A DNA stretch of 64,000 nucleotides from Actinomycetes bacterium (lineage in GTDB: Bacteria; Actinomycetota; Actinomycetes; Streptosporangiales; Streptosporangiaceae): positions 310,001-374,000 of the forward strand of contig JAJYTD010000001.1 in the NCBI GenBank assembly GCA_021793235.1. Reading direction: 5' to 3'. Of this stretch, positions 47,264 through 55,616 are shown piece after piece. A model generated the notes under the pieces. The model was not told the origin of the DNA, did not search any database, and saw only the letters and a list, made by a program, of their open reading frames with translations. How positions within the stretch are numbered: position 1 is the stretch's first letter; each line of letters begins with the position of its first letter. The translations under genes were made by a program, and so were the position numbers.

Positions 47264-47704
47264 CTAGCCGATCGCGCGGCCGGTATAGGAGGGGGCCTCC
47301 TCGACCGAGGCCGCGAGCCGTTCGGCCACGTCCGGGGGGAAGGGGACGGCGCCGCCGGCCGCCTGGTCGACGTGCAGCGCCATCAGTTCCTCGGTAGCCC
47401 GCAGGTCGCCGTCGAGCCGCATCTCGTGGCAGAACCGCACCTTCTTGGCGCCCACTCCCAGCACCCGGGTGGTGATCTCGACTTCCCTGCCCTGGCCCAC
47501 CTCGCGCAGGTAGCGGATGTGGGCTTCGACCGTGTAAAGGGAGCAGCCCGTGCGCTGCCGGTACGCCGCGTCCAGACCGATCCGGTCCATCATGGCGTCG
47601 GTGGCAAAGCCGAACACCAGCACGTAGTAGGCCTCACTGAGGTGGCCGTTGTAGTCGATCCACTCCGGACGGATCCGCTGCCGGAGCACGGAAGTATCGC
47701 TCAT
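47264..47704 (-). CDS. Acyl-CoA thioesterase (hot-dog fold), betainyl-CoA thioesterase candidate
   Basis: A 146-residue 4HBT-type thioesterase (start RIRPEWIDYNGHLSEAYYVLVF, with the D-x-N-G-H active-site pattern near residue 17). In this operon it would hydrolyse betainyl-CoA to glycine betaine. The ATG at 47704 overlaps the stop of the carnitine dehydrogenase gene (ATGA) and has GGGAGGGG upstream. It is the last gene of regulator-BKACE-dehydrogenase-thioesterase. In other species the thioesterase is sometimes fused to the dehydrogenase, supporting the shared role. Confidence 0.82.
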   Translation of the reverse strand: MSDTSVLRQRIRPEWIDYNGHLSEAYYVLVFGFATDAMMDRIGLDAAYRQRTGCSLYTVEAHIRYLREVGQGREVEITTRVLGVGAKKVRFCHEMRLDGDLRATEELMALHVDQAAGGAVPFPPDVAERLAASVEEAPSYTGRAIG

Positions 47705-48693
47705 CGCCCCTCCCGCATGTGCTGCGCTGCCTCTTCGGCCTCGACCTCGGCCAACGCGCGCATGATGGCGATCAGGCGGCGGTCCCGCTGGGCGATGAGT
47801 TCGTCGGTGGAGCGCTCGGCCACGACCTTGTCGGTTCCGCTGACCATGGCATCGCGCAGCTCCCCGGTCAGCTCCGGAGATTCCAGGCGCGTCCACGGGG
47901 CCTTCAGTGACGGACCGAAATGGTCGAGCATGTGCGCCATTCCGCCCTCGCCGCCGGCCAGGTGGAAGGTGAGGCAGGGGCCGGCGAACGCCCACCGCAG
48001 GCCGGGGCCGGCCGTCATGGCCAGGTCGATCTGCTCGACGGTGGCCTCGTCGTTGGCGACCATGTGCAGTGCCTCGCGCCAGGCGGCCTCCTGGATCCGG
48101 TTGCCGATGAAGCCGGGGAGCTCCCGGTCCATGGTGATCACCGACTTGCCCGCGGCCCGGTAGAAAGCCGAGGCCCATTCCACCGCCCAGGTGTCGGTGG
48201 AGGTTCCGCCGACGACCTCCACCAGCGGAATCAGGTAGGGCGGGTTGAACGGGTGGCCCACCACCAGCCGCTCCGGCCGCGCCGCCCCGGTCTGCATCTG
48301 CGTCATCGAGTACCCCGATGTGGAGGAGCCGATGACCACGTGGGCGGGTGCGGCGGCGTCGATCTCGGCCAGGAGGGAGGTCTTCACGTCCAACCGCTCC
48401 GGCGCGCTCTCCTGCACGAAGTCGGCTTCGGCGACGGCCGCGGCGAGCGTCGGCGCGAATACGAGGTTGTCGATCGAGGCGCCCTCGGCCAGGCCGAGCC
48501 GGATGAGCGCGGGCCAGGCGGCCTCCACCAGGCCGCGCAACCGGCGCTCGGCGTCGGGAGCGGGGTCCCAGGCCGCGACCCGGTAGCCGCGCGCCAGAAA
48601 GTGCGCGGCCCAGCCGCCGCCGATGACGCCTGATCCCACGCACGCGACCGTGCGCACCTCTTCGGGGGCGACCGTCGCTTGCTGCTGTGTCAC
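47701..48693 (-). CDS. lcdH: L-carnitine dehydrogenase (3-hydroxyacyl-CoA dehydrogenase family)
   Basis: A 330-residue NAD-dependent dehydrogenase that would oxidise L-carnitine to 3-dehydrocarnitine. The Rossmann motif GSGVIGGGW is at residues 20-28, with the catalytic segment GHPFNPPYLIPLVEVVGG and a C-terminal helical domain. The GTG at 48693 has GGAG upstream and matches the family N-terminus. A hydroxyacyl-CoA substrate is possible from family membership. The flanking beta-keto-acid cleavage enzyme and thioesterase make carnitine much more likely. Confidence 0.85.
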   Translation of the reverse strand: MTQQQATVAPEEVRTVACVGSGVIGGGWAAHFLARGYRVAAWDPAPDAERRLRGLVEAAWPALIRLGLAEGASIDNLVFAPTLAAAVAEADFVQESAPERLDVKTSLLAEIDAAAPAHVVIGSSTSGYSMTQMQTGAARPERLVVGHPFNPPYLIPLVEVVGGTSTDTWAVEWASAFYRAAGKSVITMDRELPGFIGNRIQEAAWREALHMVANDEATVEQIDLAMTAGPGLRWAFAGPCLTFHLAGGEGGMAHMLDHFGPSLKAPWTRLESPELTGELRDAMVSGTDKVVAERSTDELIAQRDRRLIAIMRALAEVEAEEAAQHMREGR

Positions 48694-48731
48694 CTGCTCG
48701 GCTCCTCGATTCGGGCCAGACGGCACGGCGG

Positions 48732-49631
48732 TCACTTCGCGCTGCGCAGGTTGAGCGCGGCGCGCGCCTCGTCGGGGGTGGCGACGCGGGCACCGAGCAG
48801 TTCGATGATCTGCACAGCCTTCTCGACCAGTTGCCCGTTGGTCGCCTTGACGCCGCGGCTCAGGTAGAGATTGTCCTCCAGGCCGACCCGGGCGTGCCCG
48901 CCCAGCAGCACCGACTGCGCGACCCACGGCATCTGCATGCGGCCGATCGCGAAACTCGCCCACTGCGCACCCTCGGGGAGCAGGCGCACCATCGACTGCA
49001 GCACCCCCGGATCGGCCGGGGCGCCGTAGGGGATGCCGGTGCACAACTGGAACATGGACGGGTCGTCGATGAGTCCTTCGGCATACATCTGCTTGGCGAA
49101 CCAGAGCTGCCCGGTGTCGAAGATCTCCAACTCGGGGCGGACACCGAGCTCCTGGATGCGTTTGGCGCCGGCGCGCAGCATGTCGGGTGTGGAGACGTAG
49201 ACGAGGCTGCCGTCACCGAAGTTGAGGCTGCCGCAGTCGAGTGTGCAGATGTCGGGAAGCAGCTCTTCGACGTGGGGCAGCCGATCGAGCCCGTTGACGA
49301 GGTCGGTGCCCGCGCCGAACGCCAACGGGTCGTCCTGGCCGATCACCAGGTCGCCGCCCATGCCGGCGGTGAGATTGATGACGATGTCGGTCCCGGTCTC
49401 CTTGATCCGCTCCACGACCTCGCGGTAGAGGGCGTTGTCCCGGGAGGGGGCGCCGGTTCGGGGATCGCGTACGTGGATGTGCACGGCGCTGGCACCGGCC
49501 TCGGCCGCTTCGACGGCGGAGGCCGCGATCTGCTCGGGCGTCACCGGCACGTGCTCGCTCTTGCCCACGGTGTCGCCGGCGCCGGTGAGTGCGGCGGTCA
49601 GGATGACCTCGGTGTTCATGGTCTCGCTCAT
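48732..49631 (-). CDS. Beta-keto acid cleavage enzyme (BKACE, DUF849), dehydrocarnitine type
   Basis: A 299-residue zinc-dependent TIM-barrel enzyme that transfers an acetyl-like unit from a beta-keto acid to acetyl-CoA. With dehydrocarnitine it yields betainyl-CoA and acetoacetate. The zinc motif HIHVRDP has H51 and H53, and a late Glu lies in VGLEDNLYL. The ATG at 49631 overlaps the regulator stop (ATGA) and has AAGGAG upstream. The substrate is inferred from the adjacent carnitine dehydrogenase; BKACE enzymes vary widely in substrate. Confidence 0.87.
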   Translation of the reverse strand: MSETMNTEVILTAALTGAGDTVGKSEHVPVTPEQIAASAVEAAEAGASAVHIHVRDPRTGAPSRDNALYREVVERIKETGTDIVINLTAGMGGDLVIGQDDPLAFGAGTDLVNGLDRLPHVEELLPDICTLDCGSLNFGDGSLVYVSTPDMLRAGAKRIQELGVRPELEIFDTGQLWFAKQMYAEGLIDDPSMFQLCTGIPYGAPADPGVLQSMVRLLPEGAQWASFAIGRMQMPWVAQSVLLGGHARVGLEDNLYLSRGVKATNGQLVEKAVQIIELLGARVATPDEARAALNLRSAK

Positions 49632-50518
49632 GGGGCGGATACTCCTTCGAGCCGGGTTCTGACGAAGTCGCGGAGCGTATCGCGCATGCGTTCGACGGTG
49701 CGGCCGGGACGTCCGGTGAGGACCTGGATGCCCAGGCCGTCGATGAGCGCGGTGAGGTGGACGGTCGTCTCTTCGGGATCGACGTCGCGGAACACGCCGT
49801 CCTCGATGCCTTGGCGCAGGGTCTGCGCGATGGTGTCGTGCCAGCGCTGGTAGAAGGCGGCGTGCAGGTTCCGCAGGTGCGGGTGCAGGGTGGACTCGGT
49901 CCACACCTGCATCCAGATGGACCACTCCCGGCGCAGGTGCCCCGGGGTGGGCAGCTGCAGCTCGATCAGCCGCTCCAACCGCTCACGGGCGTCGGTGATC
50001 TCGTGCAGCACCGCGACCTGCCGGTCGAAGGCCTGTTTGACCGAGGAGCGCAGGGTCTCGTCGAGGAGGTCCTGCAGGGTGGGGAAGTGGTAGTGGATGG
50101 TCGCGCTGGAGGTGCCGCAGGCGCGGGCGATATCGGAGGTGCGCACCGAGTGGTAGCCGCGTTCGGCGATGAGGTTCCAGGCGGCCTCGATGATCTGCCG
50201 GCGCCGGCCGTGCGGCGCCGCGACCTCGCGCGGGGCGGGTACGACGGGCCCCGAGCTCCGGGGATGGTGCGCTGCGGGCGGGACGGCGACCACGGTGGCG
50301 GCGTCGTCGTGTCCGTTGAGGAGCCAGTTGACGGTGACGTCGGCGACGTCGGCGATCCGGATCAGTTCCTCGGCGGTGAAGCGGCGGGTGCCCTTCAGCG
50401 ATTTGGACAGCTTGGAGGGCTCCAGGTCCATGGCGCCCGCGAATTCGCGCTGGGACCGCCCGGAGCGCCGGATCGCCTCGCGGACCCGCTGGCGCAGGCC
50501 CTCCATGGGGTCGCTCAC
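49628..50518 (-). CDS. Two-headed regulator: XRE helix-turn-helix fused to TetR/BetI-type repressor
   Basis: A 296-residue protein. Residues 9-69 form a Cro/CI (XRE) helix-turn-helix ([20 protein letters not shown]). Residues 70-103 are a Pro/Ala linker. Residues 104-152 are a TetR DNA-binding domain ([20 protein letters not shown] and [12 protein letters not shown]) with a BetI-like ligand domain after it. It is the first gene of the carnitine operon and overlaps the BKACE gene. The GTG at 50518 is preferred. Upstream, TTGCGA-N18-TACGGT would place transcription near the start codon. Nested palindromes at 50532-50572 are the probable binding sites. Two DNA-binding heads in one chain are unusual. 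Confidence 0.85.
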   Translation of the reverse strand: MSDPMEGLRQRVREAIRRSGRSQREFAGAMDLEPSKLSKSLKGTRRFTAEELIRIADVADVTVNWLLNGHDDAATVVAVPPAAHHPRSSGPVVPAPREVAAPHGRRRQIIEAAWNLIAERGYHSVRTSDIARACGTSSATIHYHFPTLQDLLDETLRSSVKQAFDRQVAVLHEITDARERLERLIELQLPTPGHLRREWSIWMQVWTESTLHPHLRNLHAAFYQRWHDTIAQTLRQGIEDGVFRDVDPEETTVHLTALIDGLGIQVLTGRPGRTVERMRDTLRDFVRTRLEGVSAP

Positions 50519-50531
50519 GATTGGCGACCGT

Positions 50532-50572
50532 ACCAGGGGCGTAGCGATAATCGCAACGCTTTCGCCCCTGGT
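50532..50572. promoter_or_regulatory. Nested palindromes at the carnitine regulator promoter
   Basis: An outer inverted repeat pairs ACCAGGGGCG (50532-50541) with CGCCCCTGGT (50563-50572). An inner perfect palindrome GCGATAATCGC lies at 50544-50554. They overlap a candidate promoter reading leftward (TTGCGA then TACGGT). Two different symmetric sites fit the two DNA-binding domains of the adjacent regulator. Confidence 0.6.
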
Positions 50573-50607
50573 GTAAGGGTTCTGCTGGGGTCTTGCTGAC
50601 TCTTTGG

Positions 50608-51786
50608 TCAGATCTGGGGGATGCCGGTGTAGTTCTCCGCGAGCTGTGCGGCGGCGGCCTGGGAGGCCGCGATGTGCTCCAGATAGGACAACTGCAGCCG
50701 GTAGTCGAACCCGGTGCCGTCGGGGTCGGTGTGCAGCAGCGATGTCATCCAGTAGGAGAAGTGCTCGGCCCGCCAGACCCGGCGCAGCGCCGTGGCCGAG
50801 TAGTCGTCGAGCAGCTTCGTATCGCCTGTGGCCCGCCATGCCGCCAACGCCTCGGCGAGCAGCATGACATCGTGCATGGCCAGGTTGAGTCCCTTGGCGC
50901 CGGTCGGCGGCACGATGTGGGCCGCGTCGCCGGCCAGGAACAGCCGTCCGTGCCGCATCGGCTCGGTGACGAAGCTGCGCATGGGGGTCACGCTCGTGTC
51001 GGTGATGGGACCCTGCTGGAGCTCCCAATCGCCGCCGCGCAGGCGGAAACGGGCCGAAAGCTCCGCCCAGATGCGCGCATCGGACCAGTCCTTCGGGTCG
51101 GTGCCGGTCGGTACCTGCAGGTAGAGCCGGCTGACCGATTCCGAGCGCATGCTGTGCAGCGCGAAGCCGCGCTCAGAGTGGGCATAGATCAGCTCGTCGC
51201 ACGAGGGGGCGACATCGGCGAGGATACCCAGCCAGGAGAACGGATAGACCTTCTCGAACGTCTGGATGACATCGGCGGGAAGGGAGGACCGGCCGACGCC
51301 GTGGAAGCCGTCGCAGGCCACCACGTACGCGCATTCGAGGATGTCTTCCCTGCCCGCGTGGGTGAACCGCACTCGGGGATGATCGGTCTCGATGTCCTCG
51401 ATCGCGGTGGCCTCAGCCTCGAACAGGATCTGCCCGCCGTCGGCGATCCGCTGGGCGATCAGGTCCTTCACGATTTCGGTCTGGGCATAGATCATGACGT
51501 TGCGGCCGGTGAGGTCGGGGAAGTCGATCCGGTGGGCCTGCCCGTCGAAACGCAGCTCGATCCCGTTGTGCACGAAGCCCTCGCGGTCCATCCGCGCGCC
51601 GACGCCCGAGGCGCGCAGCGCCTCGGCGACCCCGTGCTCCACCACACCGGCGCGCTGCCGACGCTCGCAATAGGAGCGGTCGCGGCGCTCCAGGATCACG
51701 GAGTCGATTCCCTGCCGGTGCAGCAGGTGGGAGAGGAACAGGCCCGCGGGCCCGGCACCGATGATGCCGATGGGGGTGCGCATCAT
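50608..51786 (-). CDS. pobA: 4-hydroxybenzoate 3-monooxygenase
   Basis: A 392-residue class A flavoprotein monooxygenase converting 4-hydroxybenzoate to protocatechuate with NAD(P)H and O2. The FAD motif GAGPAG is near residue 10, the DG motif CDGFHGVGRSS is central, and the second FAD motif GDAAHIVPPTGAKGLNLA is near residue 290. The ATG at 51786 overlaps the pcaL stop. It is the final gene of the pca operon, so the entry substrate and ring-cleavage genes are co-transcribed. Confidence 0.95.
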   Translation of the reverse strand: MMRTPIGIIGAGPAGLFLSHLLHRQGIDSVILERRDRSYCERRQRAGVVEHGVAEALRASGVGARMDREGFVHNGIELRFDGQAHRIDFPDLTGRNVMIYAQTEIVKDLIAQRIADGGQILFEAEATAIEDIETDHPRVRFTHAGREDILECAYVVACDGFHGVGRSSLPADVIQTFEKVYPFSWLGILADVAPSCDELIYAHSERGFALHSMRSESVSRLYLQVPTGTDPKDWSDARIWAELSARFRLRGGDWELQQGPITDTSVTPMRSFVTEPMRHGRLFLAGDAAHIVPPTGAKGLNLAMHDVMLLAEALAAWRATGDTKLLDDYSATALRRVWRAEHFSYWMTSLLHTDPDGTGFDYRLQLSYLEHIAASQAAAAQLAENYTGIPQI

Positions 51787-52919
51787 GCCTCCAATTCGCT
51801 CAGCACCTGCTGAGCGATGCCGAATGCTCTGTTCGCGGCGGGAACGCCGCAGTAGATGGCCGCCTGGAGGAATACCTCCCGGATCTCCTGGGGGGTCAGG
51901 CCGTTGCGCACGGCGGCCCGTACGTGCATGGCCAGCTCCTCCCAGTGGCCGTGGGCGGTCAACGCGGTCAGCACCATGCAGCTACGCGTCTTGCGGTCCA
52001 GCCCCGGTCGGGTCCAGATCTCGCCCCAGGCGTAGCGGGTGATGAGGTCCTGGAAGGGTTCGGTGAACGCGGTCGTGCGCGCCTGGGCGCGGTCGACATG
52101 CGCGTCACCGAGGACCTCGCGGCGCACCTTCATGCCGGCCGCGTGGCGTGTGGCCATGTGTCCGAAATGCGCGCGCAGCAGGTCGTTGACAGTGTCGGCC
52201 TGCTGCCAACTGGCCAGGTGGGCGGCGTCGTCCAGCACGCGCAGCCGCGCATCGGGGATCTCCCGGGCGATCCGCTCGCCGTGCTCGGGCGGTGTGGCCA
52301 GGTCCTGGGCACCGGCGAGCACCAGCGTGGGCGCCGAGATCGCCGCCAGATCAGCGCGCAGGTCCATGCGCTCGATGGCCTCGCAGCAGGACGCGTACCC
52401 TTCGGCGTCGTTGCTCGCGAGCATCGCGCGCATCGCCTCGACGGCATCGGGCTCGCGTTCGGCATAGGCCGGGGTGAACCAGCGCTCGACGATACCGGGC
52501 GCGATCGGCGCCACCCCCTTCTCCCGCACCGCCGCGGCGCGTTGCGCCCACTGCTCTGCCGGGCCCAGCAGCGCCGACGTGCAGATCAGTGCCAGCCGGT
52601 CGATCCGTTCGGGTGCGTGGGCGGCCAGCCACATGCCCACCATCCCGCCCAGGGACACTCCGGCGACGTGGGCGCGCTCGGCACCGATGCGATCCAGCAG
52701 GCGCAGCAGGTCACCGCCGAGGTCGGCGATCGAGTAGGGGCCTTCGGGTGCCGGCGACCCGCCGTGGCCGCGGTGGTCGTAGCGGACCACCCGGAACTCC
52801 GCGGCCAGCGCGGCGACCTGCGGCCGCCACATGTCCAGCGTGCTGCCGAGCGACCCCGACAGCACCACCACGGGCGCGTCCTCAGGGCCGTCCACGACAT
52901 AGCGCACATCGATGCTCAC
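51783..52919 (-). CDS. pcaL: 3-oxoadipate enol-lactonase / 4-carboxymuconolactone decarboxylase fusion
   Basis: A 378-residue fusion of PcaD and PcaC. Residues 1 to about 250 are an alpha/beta hydrolase (nucleophile Ser in GVSLGGM) acting as enol-lactone hydrolase. The last about 115 residues are a carboxymuconolactone decarboxylase domain (DLITRYAWGEIWTRPGLDRK and AAIYCGVPAANRAFG). The combined enzyme catalyses two consecutive steps to 3-oxoadipate. This fusion is common in actinobacteria. It overlaps pobA and follows pcaB after three bases. Confidence 0.94.
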   Translation of the reverse strand: MSIDVRYVVDGPEDAPVVVLSGSLGSTLDMWRPQVAALAAEFRVVRYDHRGHGGSPAPEGPYSIADLGGDLLRLLDRIGAERAHVAGVSLGGMVGMWLAAHAPERIDRLALICTSALLGPAEQWAQRAAAVREKGVAPIAPGIVERWFTPAYAEREPDAVEAMRAMLASNDAEGYASCCEAIERMDLRADLAAISAPTLVLAGAQDLATPPEHGERIAREIPDARLRVLDDAAHLASWQQADTVNDLLRAHFGHMATRHAAGMKVRREVLGDAHVDRAQARTTAFTEPFQDLITRYAWGEIWTRPGLDRKTRSCMVLTALTAHGHWEELAMHVRAAVRNGLTPQEIREVFLQAAIYCGVPAANRAFGIAQQVLSELEA

Positions 52920-52922
52920 GTA

Positions 52923-54269
52923 TCACTCCTCATTCTCGCGCTTGCCGCCACGGTGGGCCGCGAGGACGCGGTCCACGAAAAGGGGGGTGCTGCCCAGGTA
53001 CCCGGCGGGGTCGAGCAGGGCGGCGATCTCGGATGCGGTGCGCCGCCCGGAGAGGCGCTCGGTCAGCACCTCGGCCAGATCGCGCCCGGTGTCAGCGGCC
53101 GCGGCGCAGGCCCCCTGTACCAGTTCGTGGGCAGGCAGGCGGCCGAGTTCGCCCGCGAGGTCGGTGGTGACCCGCTCAGCGAGCGGGAAGCCCCCGGTCA
53201 GGTCGAGATTGGCGCGCATGCGCCGGGGGTGCACCCGCAGCCGTTCCACGGAGGTGCGCAGCCAGGCCGCGGCCGATCCGGTCGCGCGCAACAGATGGGT
53301 CATCGGCAGCCACTCGGCCTGCCAGGGCCCTGCCGCTCGCTGGTGCTGCTGGATCTGGGCGGCGAACAGTCCCGAAGCCAGGCCCGGTGCCTGTTCCGCG
53401 CAGGCCAGTGCCGACACGGCCGCCACTGGATTGCGCTTGTGCGGCAGCGTGGAGGACCCGCCGACACCGGCACCGCCCTCCTCGGTGACTTCACCGACCT
53501 CGGTCTGGGCCAGCAGGACGATGTCGCCCGCAGCCTTGCCCGCGGCGCCGCACACCTGCGCCAGCGCGCCGGCCAGTTCGGCGATGCGGCCCCGGTCGGT
53601 GTGCCAGGGCAGCTCGGGTTCGGCCAGCCCGAGTTCGGCGGCGAAGGCCGCCACCACCCGCGGGCCGTCCCCTCCGAGGGAGGCCAGTGTTCCCGCCGCC
53701 CCGCCGAGCTGGACGGCGGCCCGCCGGCCCAGGAGGTCGCCCAACCGCTGCGAAGCCGTGTCGAGACCGTGCAGCCATCCGGCCGCGACCGCCCCGAACG
53801 TGGTCGGCAGCGCCTGCTGCAGCAGGGTCCGCCCGGCCATGATGGTGCCGCGGTGGCCGTCCGCGAGCCCGGCCAGGACGTCGGCGGCAGCGGAGGTGTC
53901 GCCCCCGATCACCGCGCCCGCGCGGCGGGCGACCAACATCGCGGCGGTGTCCATGATGTCCTGGCTGGTGGCGCCCTTGTGGACGTGGCGGGCCGCGGAC
54001 CCGCCCACAACCCGGGTGAGCCGGGCGACCAGGGGGACCACCGGGTTCCCCGACTTCGCCGCGTCGCGCCCGATCGCGGCCGCGTCCACGTTCTTTGGGA
54101 CGCACGCCGCGGTGATCGCCTCGGCGTGTGCCTCCTCGATCAGCCCGACGCGTGCCTGGGCGCGGGCCAGCGCGGCCTCGGCGTCGAGCAGTGCCCGCAG
54201 CCAGGCACTGTCGTCGACTTCGGCTTCGACCGCGCCGCGGGCGAAGATCCCGGAGAAAAGCCCCGACAC
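52923..54269 (-). CDS. pcaB: 3-carboxy-cis,cis-muconate cycloisomerase
   Basis: A 448-residue fumarase/aspartase superfamily enzyme that lactonises 3-carboxymuconate to 4-carboxymuconolactone. The superfamily signature GGSSTLPHKRNPVA is intact, and three helical domains are expected. The GTG at 54269 has AAGGAG upstream. It lies 32 bases after pcaG. Adenylosuccinate lyase is the main look-alike, but the operon position and PcaB-like end rule for PcaB. Confidence 0.92.
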   Translation of the reverse strand: MSGLFSGIFARGAVEAEVDDSAWLRALLDAEAALARAQARVGLIEEAHAEAITAACVPKNVDAAAIGRDAAKSGNPVVPLVARLTRVVGGSAARHVHKGATSQDIMDTAAMLVARRAGAVIGGDTSAAADVLAGLADGHRGTIMAGRTLLQQALPTTFGAVAAGWLHGLDTASQRLGDLLGRRAAVQLGGAAGTLASLGGDGPRVVAAFAAELGLAEPELPWHTDRGRIAELAGALAQVCGAAGKAAGDIVLLAQTEVGEVTEEGGAGVGGSSTLPHKRNPVAAVSALACAEQAPGLASGLFAAQIQQHQRAAGPWQAEWLPMTHLLRATGSAAAWLRTSVERLRVHPRRMRANLDLTGGFPLAERVTTDLAGELGRLPAHELVQGACAAAADTGRDLAEVLTERLSGRRTASEIAALLDPAGYLGSTPLFVDRVLAAHRGGKRENEE

Positions 54270-54301
54270 CTCGGTTCTCCTTGCCTAGTCCCTGACCTTG
54301 C

Positions 54302-54862
54302 CTAGATATCGAAGAAGACGGTTTCGTTCTCCCCCTGCAACCGGATATCGAAGCGGTAGCCGTCCGCGGTGGCGCCGGCGATCAGGGTGGCGCGCTCGGC
54401 GGCGTCGGCGATGCTCGACAGGACCGGATCGGCCTCGTTGGCCCGGAGCTCGTCGGGGAAGTAGATACGGGTGACGGTCCGGTTCAGCATGCCGCGAGCG
54501 AACACCGAGACGTCGATGTGCGGCGCCTGCGGTGTGTCGCCTGCCCCGGGGACCGGGCCGGGTTTGAGGGTGTAGATGGCGTATTCGCCGTTCTGGTCGG
54601 TGGGGCAGCGGCCGAACCCGCGGAATCCGGGGCGCGCGACCGCGCCGCGGGGGTCGTTGTCGTGGGCGAACCGGCCGTCGGGGTCGGCCTGCCAGGTCTC
54701 GATGAGCCCGTCGGGGACCGGGGCGCCGGCGCCGTCATAGAGGGCGCCGCGGATCCAGATTCCGCCCGGGCTCCCTTCGGCCACCGCGAACGGTCCGTCG
54801 GGCCAGGGCAGTCCGATGTGCAGGTACGGGCCGACGGTCTGGGAGGGGGTGGTACCTGCCAT
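54302..54862 (-). CDS. pcaG: Protocatechuate 3,4-dioxygenase alpha subunit
   Basis: A 186-residue intradiol dioxygenase subunit (start TPSQTVGPYLHIGLPWPDG, with PHIDVSVFARG near the end). The alpha subunit lacks the full iron-ligand set; the iron is held by PcaH. The two form the ring-opening enzyme that yields 3-carboxy-cis,cis-muconate. Its ATG at 54862 overlaps the pcaH stop (TGATG), typical of subunit coupling. Confidence 0.95.
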   Translation of the reverse strand: MAGTTPSQTVGPYLHIGLPWPDGPFAVAEGSPGGIWIRGALYDGAGAPVPDGLIETWQADPDGRFAHDNDPRGAVARPGFRGFGRCPTDQNGEYAIYTLKPGPVPGAGDTPQAPHIDVSVFARGMLNRTVTRIYFPDELRANEADPVLSSIADAAERATLIAGATADGYRFDIRLQGENETVFFDI

Positions 54863-55605
54863 CAGTCGTCATCCTCGTCTGACTCGAAGGGGGTGGGTTC
54901 CTGTCCGCGCAGGACGATGTCCCACTCATAGGCCAGTGCCCATTCGGGCAGGGTGTTGGCGTAGTCGAAGCGGGCCACCAGCCGTTCGCGGGCCTTCTCG
55001 TCGGGGATCGAGTTCCATATCGGGTCCTGGAAGAACAGCGGGTCGCCCGGGAAGTACATCTGGGTGACCAGTCGCTGGGTGAACGCCTGGCCGAACAGCG
55101 AGAAGTGGATGTGGGCGGGGCGCCAGGCGTTGTCGTGGTTGCGCCACGGGTAGGCGCCGGGCTGGATCGTGGTGAACCGGTACCGGCCCTCGGCGTCGGT
55201 GAGGGTCCGGCCCACCCCGGTGAAGTTGGGGTCCAGTGGACATGGCCAGTTGTCCCCGGTGTGCCGGTACCGGCCGCCGGCGTTGGCCTGCCAGATCTCG
55301 ATCAGGCTGTGCGGGACGGGGCGGCCGTCGCCGTCACGGACCTGCCCGTGCACGATGATGCGCTGCCCCTGCGGCTCGCCGTCGTGCTGGCGGGTGAGGT
55401 CGTTGTCGGTGTCGCCGATGCGGTCCTCGCCGAAGAGGGGCGAGGTGACCTCGGTGAGCAGGTGCGGCAGCAGCTTCAGTTCCCGCTTGGGGTGGCGCAG
55501 CGCGGTGCTGCGGTACTCCGGGGAGTCCAAGGGGGGGTGAACCTCGTGGTCCCGGACATAGCGGGGGAGCCGAATCGCGGATCGGAGGGGTTCGGAGGTG
55601 GCCAT
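54862..55605 (-). CDS. pcaH: Protocatechuate 3,4-dioxygenase beta subunit
   Basis: A 247-residue subunit carrying the non-heme Fe(III). The ligand region shows Tyr in GGRYRH and in the GAYPWRNHDNAWRPAHIHFS stretch, with two His in HIH. The N-terminal PcaH-specific domain (PLDSPEYRSTALRHPKREL) is present, as is the acidic tail. The ATG at 55605 lies 11 bases after the pcaF stop. Confidence 0.96.
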   Translation of the reverse strand: MATSEPLRSAIRLPRYVRDHEVHPPLDSPEYRSTALRHPKRELKLLPHLLTEVTSPLFGEDRIGDTDNDLTRQHDGEPQGQRIIVHGQVRDGDGRPVPHSLIEIWQANAGGRYRHTGDNWPCPLDPNFTGVGRTLTDAEGRYRFTTIQPGAYPWRNHDNAWRPAHIHFSLFGQAFTQRLVTQMYFPGDPLFFQDPIWNSIPDEKARERLVARFDYANTLPEWALAYEWDIVLRGQEPTPFESDEDDD

Positions 55606-55616
55606 GGCGTTTCCTC

